This document shows positions 29,259-38,524 of a stretch of 44,454 bases of DNA, in pieces; position 1 is the stretch's first letter; each line of letters starts with the position of its first letter. Made by a program: the position numbers and the translations under genes. This stretch comes from Aureococcus anophagefferens (taxonomy: Eukaryota; Sar; Pelagophyceae; Pelagomonadales; Pelagomonadaceae). The notes under the pieces are model-generated. The model saw only the letters and a list, made by a program, of their open reading frames with translations, did no database searches and was not told the origin of the DNA. Location: positions 2,071,026 through 2,115,479 of the forward strand of contig NW_008705567.1 in the NCBI RefSeq assembly GCF_000186865.1, given 5' to 3'.

Positions 29259-29558
29259 TTCGGAGCTTTTTTTGACCGACGGAGGATCTCGCTGCTGCGT
29301 ATGTGCTGGTTGAAAGGGGGCTCTGCTCTGATCCATCCAAAACTTTCGGTGGGTTTCGAATGGGTAGATTAATCCTGCACCTCAGGCTCTCGTCCCTCAT
29401 TGGGTAAAACCCCATATTCTTGAAGGTCACGCCTGGCCACAGATCAATAGAAATGGATATGTTGTAGTTTGAAGAACGCACCAACTTTTCAATATGAGTC
29501 AGTACGTTTAGAGTGAAGTTCCGTTCGGGGCATTGGTCCATTGAAGAAGAACCACAGC
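29259..29558. other. AT-richer spacer between the carbonic anhydrase and TPR genes
   Basis: These 300 bases hold the 5' leader and probable promoter of the carbonic anhydrase and the 3' end of the TPR gene, both on the minus strand. An open frame crosses the region on the minus strand but shows nothing that looks like a protein family. I see no repeat, RNA gene or introner in it. Confidence 0.5.
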
Positions 29559-32500
29559 TTACGAGGCCGCCGTTATGGCATCGCGGTGCCTCCAGGGGCT
29601 CGCCGGGTCGCGCTTGCGGTCGATGGCCGGGCTGGTCGCGGTGGTCGCGACACCCGGGCTGCTCGCGACGCCCGGACTGGAGGCCGCGAAGTCCAGGCTC
29701 GCGGACGCCGCGATGGCGTCCCGGTGCCTCCAGGGGCTCGCCGGGTCGCGCTTGCGGTCGACGGCCGGACTGGTCGCCGAGGCCGCGAAGCTCGCGAAGC
29801 CCGGGCTGCTCGCCGAGGCCGCGAGGCCCGGGCGGGACGCCGGCGAGCGCGCCGCGGCGGCCGCGACGGCGTCGCGGAGCCTCCGGGGGCCGCCCGGCTT
29901 GCGGTCGGCCGCCGGGCTCGTCGCGGCGAGGCTCGGCCCGCTCGCCGACGCCGCGAGCCCCCGGTGCTGCCGCTTCCGCCGCGTTTCCGCGAAGCGGTCG
30001 AGTGCGCGCGTGGGCGCGCCGCCGCTGTCGAGGGCGACGCTGCGCGTGCCCGCGGGCCCCTGGATGCGCTCGAGGTTGTCGCGGACGGCGAGGATGTCCG
30101 GGTGGTCCGGGTCCTTGAGCGTGACGACGTAGACGGCGAGCGCGCGGTCGAAGAGGTGCTTCGCCTCGTCGACGCGGCCCATGTCCACGAGCAGCTCCGC
30201 GTAGTTGTCGAGCACGGCGGCGACGTCGTAGTGGTCCTCGCCGAGGAATTTCTCGTTGAGGCGCCGCGACTCGCGGTAGAGCGGCTCGGCCTCGTCGAAG
30301 CGGCCCGCGTCCTGGAGCAGCACCGCGAGCGCGTTGAGGGGCACGGCGAGGGCGACGTCGTCCCGCGTGCCGCAGGCCTCTTCGCAGAGGTCGAGCTCGC
30401 GCCGGTAGTGCTTCTCCGCGTCCTCGAGGTCGCCGAGCTCGTGCGCGACGGACCCGAGCGCGCGGCACGCGGCCGGCACCTGCGTCCTGTCGAGGCGCTC
30501 CGCGAGGCCGGCGACGCGGCGCCAGACGGGCCGCGCGTCGGCGAACTTGCCCGCGTCCAGGAGCAGCTCGCCGAGGTTCTTGAGCGCGTTGAGCGCGTTC
30601 CGCTCGTCCGACGGGCCCCTAGCGTCGAAGACGCCGACCGCGCGCCGGTAGAGCGCCTCGGCGTAGTCGAAGCGGCCCTGGGCGCGCACCAAAGACGCGA
30701 GATTGTGGAGCGCCGCCGCGACGCTCGGGTGGGCGCCGCCAAAAGTCTTCTGCAGGATCGCGAGCGCGCGCCGGTAGAGCGGCTCCGCCTGGTCGTGGAG
30801 GCCCTGGGCCTTCAGCACGACGGCGAGGAAGTTGCAGGACACGGCGACGTTCGCGTGGCCGTCGCCGAGATCCCGCTCCCGGAGCCGGAGGATGCGCCGC
30901 GCGAGCGGCGTGCAGAAGCCGTAGTCGCCGAGGCTCGCCGCGCAGGCCGCGAGGTGGCGCAGGGGCCCGACGAGGTCGCCGTGGTCCGCGCCGAGCTGCG
31001 CCTCGTAGACGGACACGGCGCGCTGGAAGTAGGTCCGCGCGTCGGCGAAGCGCCGCTCCCGCTCGAGGATGAGGCCGAGGTCCCGGAGCGCGTCCGCGAG
31101 CGTCCGCCACTTCGCCGACGTGTCCAGGTCCACGAAGTGCGTGCTCCTGAGCTCGAGCTGGGCCTCGGCGATCTTCAGCGCGCGCGCGGCCATGGGCTCC
31201 GCGTCGTCGTCGCGGCCCTGCTCGTAGAGGAGCTGGCTCAGCCGCGTGCAGAGCGCCGCGAGCTCCGGGTGGTCCCTGCCGAGCCTGGCCTCGCGGATGG
31301 CCAGCACGCGCCGCAGCATCTTCTCCGCCTCGTGGTGGCGCCGGCCCCGCTGGAAGCAGCCCGCGAGCGCCTCGCAGGCGTCCGCGACGTCCGGGCCGTC
31401 GCGGCCCGTCTGGCTTTCGTGGAACGCGAGCGCGCGGTGGAAGTGGACCTGGGCAGCACAAGAGAGATTCAACGTCGCTTCAACGTGAGTGTTCCGCGCG
31501 CGCGCGTTCCGGTAAAAGCATCCACGCTTCGAGACCGTTCCGAGAGACGATCGCTCGTCCAAAAATCAGCCGAAACGAGTGGAAAACGGCCGAGAGAGGA
31601 GCCTTTGAAGTTGGGAATCTCGCTCTCTTTGGCTGCCCTGAAGTGGACCTCGGCGGCCGCGAGGTCGCCCCGGTCGAGCATGAGGGCCCCGAGCTGGCGC
31701 CAGGCCTCGCCGACGGAGGGCCGGTCCCGCTTCTCGGCCTCGTCGTGCACCGCGACGGCCCGGCGCAGCAAACCCTCCGCGTCCTCGTACTTGCCCTGCC
31801 TGTAGGACATGCCCGCGAGGTTCCGCCAGCCCCTAGCGAGCACGCCCGCGGGCGCGCCGCCGTCCTCCGACACGCGCAGCGCCGCCGCCTGGAGCCGCTC
31901 CGCCTCCTCGAACGCGCCGCGCTCCTCCAAGACCGCGCCCAGCTTCTTCATGTTGTCGACCGCGCCCGGGTGCGTCGGGCCGAGCTGCTTCTCCTTGATC
32001 TGGAGCGCGCGCCGCAGCAGGGGCTCCGCCTCGTCGACGCGCCCCAGGTCCCGCAGCAGCGACGCCAGGTGCGTCAGCGACGCGGCGATCTCCGGGTGGT
32101 CGCGGCCGAACGGGTTCCGCTCGTGGATCGCGAGGGCCCGCCGAAATAAGGGCTCCGCCTCGTCGAGGCGCCGCAGCGCCTGGAGCGCCGTGGCCAGGCG
32201 GTCCAAACTCAGCGCCGTCTCGTGGTTCCAGGGCCCGAAGCGCCGCTCGCGGATGCCGCGCGCGCGCTCGTAGAGCGGCAACGCGCCCGCCCAGTCGCCC
32301 TGGGCCTGCATGAGCGACGCCCGCGCGTCGAGGCACCGCGCCACGTCGTCCGACTCGTCCGTGCCCTCCTCGCGCAGGTGCTCGTGCGACCGGAGCGCCT
32401 CCGCGTAGAGCCGGAGCGCGCGCTTCCAGTCGCCCTTGGACCTGCGTGGAAATCGACCGCCGGTTTGGGACGTCCCGACCAAACTTTGAAAGTCTCTAGC

Positions 32501-35117
32501 TCGGTCACATCGATTTGGCTGATTTTTGGACGAATCGATTGCTCTCGTCGAGTTCTCGAAGCACCGCAGAAAAGTTTGCGTCAAAACCGTCTCATACGCG
32601 CACATTGAAGTCGGGTTGAAGATTTGAGTTCCACGCAGCCTTGGACTGCGCGTGGTGCGCGACCTCCTCGAGGGCCAGGGCCCCCTCGACGTAGCGCTCC
32701 TTGGGCACCTGCGTGAAGATGTCCAGCGACCGCCGGAACAGGTCCGCGGCCTGGTCGGGCTTGTTCTGGTGCTTGTAGAGCTCGCCGAGCGCGTGGAGCG
32801 CGACGGCGACGCGCGGGTGCAGGTGGCCGAAGGCGTTCTCGCAGACGGACACGTGGCGGAGCAACAGCGGCTCCGCGGCGGCGTAGTCGCCCTGGTCCAG
32901 GAAGAGATCCGCCAGGTTCTTCACCGCGACGACGGTCCCGGGATGCGTGGGCCCGAGCCGCTTCTCCTGGATCGCGAGCGCGCGCTCGTAGAGCGGCCGC
33001 GCCTCGTCCTGCTTGCCCTGGGCCCGCAGCACCTCCGCGAGATCCGTCAGCGACTCGGACACCTCCAGGTGGTCCCGCCCCAGCCGCTTCTCCGCCCGCT
33101 CCGCGCGCCGGCGCACGGGCTTTGTCGTCAGCTCGTCGTCGTCCTCGTCGCCGTACCTCGTGCCGACGCCGCGGCTCTTGGCGAGGTCGCGCAGCGCCCG
33201 CCGCGCGGCCCAGGTGTAGGGGTGGTCGTCGCCGAGCTGGCGCTCGCAGATCGTCAGCGCGCGGAGCTGGAACCTGGGCAGCAAAAGGGTGCGAAATTCC
33301 CAACTTCAAAGGCTCCTATCTCGGTCGTTTTCCGCTCGTTTCGGCTGATCTTTGGACGAGCGATCATCTCTCGGAGCGCTCGAAGCGTGGGTGCTGTTTC
33401 CGAAACGCGCGCGCGCGGAACACTCACGTTGAAGCGACGTTGAATCACCCTTTTGCTGCCCTGGCTGGAACGGCTCCGCCTCGGCGACGCGGTGCAGCCG
33501 CGCGAGCACGCGCGCGTAGCCGTGGAGCGTGACGGCGACGACGCGGTGGCTCGCGCCGTGCGCGGCCTCGCGGATCTTCAGGGCGCGCTCGTAGCAGGCC
33601 GCCGCCTCGTCGAGCTTGCCGCGGTCGCTGAGGCCGAAGCTCCGGAGCAAGTCGCCCAAATGCGCGAGCGACTCGCCGACGGCCGCGTGGTCCGGCCCCA
33701 GCGCGTCCTCGCGGATCTTCAGCGCGCGCCGGTGCAGCGGGAGGGCCGCCGTGCGCTTGTCCGCGAGCCGCAGGCACTCCGCGAGGTCGTGGGCCGCCGC
33801 GCCGGCCGCGCCGTCGAGGAGCCCGGACCCGCGCTCCGCGAACGCCAAACGCGTGCGGTACACGGGCTCCGCGGCGACGTACTTGGCCTGGTCCCGCAGG
33901 CAGTCGGCGTAGCGCACCATGGCCGACGCGACCAACGCGTGGTTCTGGGGCAGCTTCTTCGACCGGATGCCCAGCACCTTTTTCAGGAGCGGCTCCGCGA
34001 GCTCCGACGCGCCGAGGTCCTCGCGCGTGCGCGCGAGCGCCTCGAGGGCGTCGGCGTAGTGCAGCGAGTCGTCCCCCTCGCGGCGCTTCACGGCGGCGAC
34101 GATGCGCTCGCGGATCGCCGGGCAGCGGTGCGCCTCGTCGACGCTCGCCAGGAGCTCGTCGAGGTGCTCGAGCGCGCGCGGGTCGTCGTCCTTCTCCGCC
34201 AGGACCCAGGCCACGGCGTCGTCGAGGCCGTGGTCCCCGTCCAGGGGCAGCGACAGGAGCAGCTCGAGCCGCTCCGTCGTCGGCCGGTTCGGGTTCCTCT
34301 CCGCGGCGAAGTACGCGCGGAAGTAGTCGTACGCGTCCTTCGCGTTCAAATCCTCGTCGCAGCGCACGAGGGGCGCGAGGTGGATCTGCAGCTCGCAGAG
34401 GTGGCAGATGGGGTCCTCGACGCCGTCGACGGCGCTGTCGACGTCGACGGCGACCGTGCAGAGCAGATCCCGGTAGCCGGCGAACGCCGGGAACGTGAAC
34501 CGGTTCTTCGTCCGCTGGATGTCCACGCGGCCGTCGTCGTCGAGCGCGTCGCAGAGGGTCGCCAGCGTCTCCTCCGTGTCGCAGACCAGGGACCCGCGCA
34601 CGACGTCGAAGAGCCAGGTCGGGCCCCGGCCCGCGCCGCGGTGCTCCCGCTTCGCCTTCGCCGTCGCGCGGTCCCAGGGCTTCAGCGGCGCGACCTCGAA
34701 GGTCGCGCGGCCCGCGGCCTCGCGGAGCTTGGCGTCCTTGGACGTCTTGAAGCGCCGCAGGGCGCCGCCGACGTGGGCTTCGAAGAGGGGCCGCGCGTGG
34801 GCCGCGACGTCGTAGAGCTGTTCGAGCGTCGCGACGGGCTCGCCGTCGAGGCCGCACTGGCGGTGCCGGTCGTCGAGGTCCGCGTAGTCGCCGAGGGTGT
34901 TCGTCGGGTACCACTCGAAGGCCTGCGCCTGCTTCGCCGGGCAGCACTCGTCGAAGCAGCGCTCGAACTCGCGCCGGCAGCGGTGCAGCAGCCGCAGGTG
35001 GGCGAAGAAGGCCGCGGACCGCTGCTCCTGCTCCTTCGCCGACGGCACGAAGGGCTCGTGGTACTTGGGCGTCACCTGCAAAGCGCGGGCCGCCTCGCGG
35101 GACGCGGCGGCGCCCAT
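29559..35117 (-). CDS. RelA/SpoT-like domain plus kinesin-light-chain-type TPR repeats, three introner introns
   Basis: The exons are complement 35117-33472, 33273-32647, 32441-31649 and 31448-29559 (1651 residues). MGAAAS at the start fits N-myristoylation. Residues about 165-250 (FDVVRGSLVCDTEETLATL, IQRTKNRFTF, GYRDLLCTV, CELQIHL) resemble the RelA/SpoT nucleotidyltransferase fold, though catalytic residues were not checked in detail. From about residue 370 to 1500 come some two dozen TPR units of the kinesin-light-chain/NPHP3 type (A.PLYERAL.I.E..LG..HP). The tail repeats SPA-DRKRDPASPWRHRDAI. All three introns are introner elements with GT donors; removal restores TPR units exactly, e.g. 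AEAEPF/QLRALTICERQLG. It may be a myristoylated scaffold; ppGpp-type chemistry is unproven. Confidence 0.8.
29575..29777. repeat. Near-identical 65-bp repeats with 138-bp period in the TPR gene tail
   Basis: ATGGCATCGCGGTGCCTCCA at 29575 and ATGGCGTCCCGGTGCCTCCA at 29713 start two near-identical stretches of about 65 bp. They encode the protein repeat SPA[IV]DRKRDPASPWRHRDAI. A third, diverged unit (SPAADRKPGGPRRLRDAV) lies further inside. The period is 46 codons, so copy-number change keeps the frame. Confidence 0.8.
31449..31640 (-). mobile_element. Introner element, family A copy 3, in the TPR gene
   Basis: The 192-bp element is flanked by perfect 8-bp duplications AAGTGGAC (31441-31448 and 31641-31648). 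In gene sense the target copy GTCCACTT gives a GT donor and the element ends GCCCAG. Removing complement 31449-31648 joins ...AAE to VHFHRALAFHES in frame. Element direction relative to the gene is the same as in the CNNM-type and kinase copies. Confidence 0.94.
32442..32638 (-). mobile_element. Introner element, family B copy 4, in the TPR gene
   Basis: The 197-bp element starts CTGCGTGGAA and ends TTCCACGCAG, a perfect 10-bp inverted repeat. The duplication CCTTGGAC is perfect at 32434-32441 and 32639-32646. In gene sense this is GTCCAAGG, giving a GT donor. Removing complement 32442-32646 joins ...AHHAQ to SKGDWKRALRLY in frame. In gene sense its core runs in the same direction as the first family B copy (15528) and opposite to the copies at 18708 and 26102. 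Confidence 0.94.
33274..33463 (+). mobile_element. Introner element, family A copy 4, inserted antisense in the TPR gene
   Basis: The 190-bp element lies opposite to the gene: its family-sense strand is the + strand while the gene is on the minus strand. Its ends CTGGGCAGCAAAAGGGTG and the matching right end differ by one base. The duplication GCTGGAAC is perfect at 33266-33273 and 33464-33471. In gene sense the target copy GTTCCAGC gives a GT donor and the acceptor is still GCCCAG. Splicing out complement 33274-33471 restores AEAEPFQLRALTICERQLG, so the antisense insert should still work as an intron. Confidence 0.94.
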
Positions 35118-35192
35118 CTCTTTATGAAGCTTACAACATCAGGAACATCATAGCGCTGCGGCTAATTACACGCGGCACTCGCACTGCAAGTT

Positions 35193-37801
35193 ATGGGCAG
35201 CCCAAAAAGCTCGGGCGCGATGGCCATTTGGTGGTGCTTGTTGCTCCTACCCGCGACGTTGGGCGAGGGCGGCCAGCCGCGCGAGTGCCAGGCGTCGCAG
35301 ATCCCCGCGGCGGCGGCGCCGGCGCCGCCGCGCGTCGCCGTCGTCTTCCGCGGCGAGGTCTTCCGCGGCCTGAACTTCGACTTCCACTTCTCGCGCGACG
35401 CCGCCGACCGGCGCACGGACGCCCTGCGGCGCAAGCTGCCCTGCCTCAACAGCTCCTACGCGCTTCAGCGGGCCCTGGCGCGCAACCAGGTGCGCATGCT
35501 ACTCGAGCCGCTCGAGGCGCGCGGCGTCGCCGTCGACGTCTTCCTCGCGTCCTACGGCTGCTGGGACCTCGTCGACGACGTCAGCGACGACCGCGCCGCG
35601 GCCTGGTGGCGCGACGTCAGGTCCTGGTACGGCGATCACCGCGTCAAGTTCAGCGAGCCCGTGAAGCGGGCCAAGTTCCAGTCGCAGCAGACGACGATCT
35701 CGCGCGGCCTCGACGCGGCGCTCGCGGCGGGCGAAAGCTACCGGTCGCTCATCGTCTGGCGCTTCGACGTGGCGGCCTTCGCGCCCATCGCGGGGCCGCC
35801 GGGCGCGACGCTCCACGGGCCGGACGTCGCGCCGACGGACTTTCTGCTGAGCGACGGCGACGAGGGCGGCCTCATCAACGGCGACGTCGGCTGGACGCTG
35901 CCCTGGCGCTTCGCTTCCTGCTTCGCCGCCATGCAGCGGCCGCCGACCTTCGACCTGGCGTCGGGCGCGCCGACGGGCAAGGGCTGCTGGGCGCCGGGCG
36001 CGGAGAGCGCGAACGGCGGCCAATGCACGCAGCTGCTGGACGGCGTCATGCGGCGGTCCGGGGCCAAGGGCCTGCGGAAGAACTGGCCCTGCTTCATCGA
36101 CGCCGCCCACCCGAAGCCGGCCTTCGCTCTGAGCGCCGGGTCCATCGACCGCCGCGGGTCGCCGTTTTTGCTCAGCCGGTGGATGGCGGACAACGGCCAC
36201 GTCCTCGAGGCGGGCAAGCCCCCGAGGTGGCCCTGGCTCTGCCCGAAGCCGGCCATCGTCCAGCGCTTCAGCGGCTCCCGCGACGGCGCGCTCTGCGCCT
36301 TCCTCAAGGCCGGCGAAGCCGACCTGCACTGCGACCAGGCGCACCTCCTCCGGGAGATCTGCGTCCGGCTGCGGGGCGACGCGGAGAACTTCGCGGCCAT
36401 CGGGTGCGCCCCGCCGCGTCTCCTCGCGTGACGTCCGTCGACGACCGTCGGGGTAGGTGCGCGGGCAAGGCCGCCGCCGAGGACGCGCTGCGGCCGACCC
36501 GGAAGCAGGCCGCCCCCGCGGAGCCCGGGTCGAGCTCCCTGGGGCTGCGCTGCGCGCCGGGCTACCGCGCGGCCATCTTCCAGGTCACGGACGACAAGCA
36601 CTACGACCTCTGGAGCATGTACGCGGCCGCGCGCGACTCGCTCGCGCTCGGCCTGCGGAGCCGCGCGCGCGAGTGCGGCTACGCCGTCGACGTCGTCCCG
36701 GGCTACGGGTCGCCCGCGGCGACGCGCGCGCTCGACGCCCTGGGCTACGGCGACGTCGCCATCTTCGTCGGCGAGGCCAAGGAGCTCCAGTTCGCGAGCG
36801 ACGCGTGCGACCGCGACGCCCGGGGCGTCCACGCGATCCTCTACCAGACGGAGCCGCGGCCCCGGTTCGTCGCGCCCCCGGGCATCGACGAGGTCTGGCA
36901 CTACGCCAAGTCCCTCGCGGCGTCCGCGCCGCGGCCGCCGACCGCGCGGGGAAAACCGCTCGTCGTCCGCCACGCGCCCCCGGGCTTCGTGCGGCCGCCG
37001 GGCTTCGGCGCCGCCTGCGGCGCCGCACCGGCGAGTCCGGGCGCCTTCCTCTGGATGGGGCGCCTGGCGCTCAGCGAGCGGCGGGCCTGCTACGCCGCGC
37101 TCGAGCGCAACGAATTGTTGAAGGGCCGGCTCGCCCAGCGCTACGACGTCTGGACCGACGCGGCCTGGGACGCCGTCGCGCCGCCCTGCGCCGCGCGTCG
37201 GAACGTCTTCGTCAACTTCCACAAGCGCTGCGACGACGAAGGCGCGCCCCTCGAGGTCGTGCGCCTCGCGCAGCTCCTCTCGCGCGGCGCCGTCGTCGTC
37301 TCGCAGCGCGCGCACGCCGCGGACATGGAGGACTACGCGGACCTCGTGCTCTTCGAGCCCGACTTCTTCGCCGAGGCCTGGTCGCCGCGGACCGCGGCCC
37401 TGCTCGGGGACGCGAGCGCGCTCGAGGCGTTCCGCGCGAGAGCCGCGGCGACGTTCGAGGCGCGCTTCGACCCCCGGGCGATCCTCGAGCGCGCGGGCGC
37501 CTGGAACGCGACGGCCGCGCCGCGGACGGCGACGGCGGCGAGCTGCGCGTCCGTGAAGCGCGCCAAGGAGGCCGCCGACGCCGAGCGGCGGCGGCGCCGC
37601 CGCGACGACGTCGACGACCCCGACCGGCGCCGCGGGGACCTCGGCTCGCTCGCCCACAAGATCGAGCACCTCCGCGGGGACCTGAAACGCATGGCGCCGG
37701 GCGACCCGGCGCGGTCGCGGCTCGAGGCCCGCGTCGCGAGCCTCGAGGAGCGGCGCGAGACGCCCGAGGCCCGCCGACGTCGGCGCGAGCCGCCGCCCTA
37801 A
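35193..37801 (+). CDS. Two-domain secretory glycosyltransferase-like protein
   Basis: The exons are 35193-36403 and 36457-37801 (851 residues). The 53-bp intron is GT-AG (GTGCGC...GTAG), the only ordinary intron here with a clear GT donor; it joins ...NFAAIG to CAGKAAAED. A signal peptide or anchor (MAIWWCLLLLPATLG, from residue 10) starts the chain. Domain 1 (RVAVVFRGEVFRG, VDVFLASYGCWDL, SLIVWRFDVAAFAP) and domain 2 (YRAAIFQVTDDKHYDLW, VAIFVGEAKELQF, FLWMGRL, RRNVFVNFHKRCDDEGAPLEVVRLAQLLSRGAVVVSQ) both read like Rossmann-type sugar-transferase folds, but I cannot place them in a family. The C-terminus is a basic, probably coiled-coil tail. If the intron is wrong, these are two genes. Confidence 0.6.
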
Positions 37802-37830
37802 GCAACGTGCGATTGTGATCTACGCCGCTA

Positions 37831-38031
37831 TTATCGCGCCTTGGGGACGCACTTGTAGACGCCGCGGCCCGCCCGGTCGTTCGGCTCGCAGAAGAACTCG
37901 TCGCAGCCGCGGTCCATCCACTCCTGGCGCTGCGGCTTCGACAGCGAGCCCCAGCCCACGCCGGGCCGCACGCGGTGCCGCCGGTGGTGGCTCCGGCACC
38001 ACTCCTCGCGCGGCGGCGGCGGCGCGGGCTC

Positions 38032-38062
<31 letters not shown>

Positions 38063-38385
38063 GAGGATCGCGGCGCGGCCGCTCTCGATCGCGGCGCGGC
38101 CGCTCGGGACTGCGCCGCCGCCTGCGCCACGGCTGCGTGCTCCTTTGCCGCCTGCGCCGTAGCCGTCCTCAAAAACGCCAACTGCTGCTTGAGCAGGGCC
38201 GTGTCCGACGCGTTGAGCGCCGACCGCACGCGCAGCGTCGTCTTCCTGGGCTCCGTGCGGCGCTCCGGCTCGACGGTCTCGGCGCTGCCGACGACGATGG
38301 AAATGGCGAAGAAGATGAGCGCGCCGCCACCCAGGAGCACGAGGAGCGCCTTGAAGGACTGCGCATCTTGGGCTGCGCGCGCCAT
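37831..38385 (-). CDS. Single-TM protein with proline-rich stalk and Cys-containing C-terminus
   Basis: The 184-residue protein starts MARAAQDAQSFKALL. One membrane segment (about residues 13-34, LLVLLGGGALIFFAISIVVG) near the N-terminus makes a type II topology likely. A helical Ala/Gln-rich stretch (about 55-95) leads to a run of nine prolines and then a C-terminal part with GVGWGSLSKPQRQEWMDRGCDEFFCEPNDRAGRGVYKCVPKAR, where three cysteines may form disulfides in the lumen. I do not recognise the family. It is convergent with the glycosyltransferase-like gene (29 bp between stops) and divergent from the P4H gene. Confidence 0.65.
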
Positions 38386-38524
38386 CGGGCAGGCAGCCTA
38401 GCAGCACGAGGGGTGCACTGTGAAGGCAAACAATGACCCACCAAACCCTTGCGGCAAAATCGCTATGGTGTTCGAATGGTGAGGCTGTGAGTTCAATTTT
38501 CGACGCTAAGCAGCCATCCACGGG

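Noticed and set aside
29259..29558. Minus-strand open frame across the spacer as an extra exon of the carbonic anhydrase
   Set aside because: The signal peptide at 29258 is a clear protein start and the upstream frame shows no family text.
36404..36456. Two separate glycosyltransferase-like genes at 35193 and 36457
   Set aside because: The second frame has no good ATG near its start, and a 53-bp GT-AG intron joins both halves in frame; kept as one gene, with the doubt noted.
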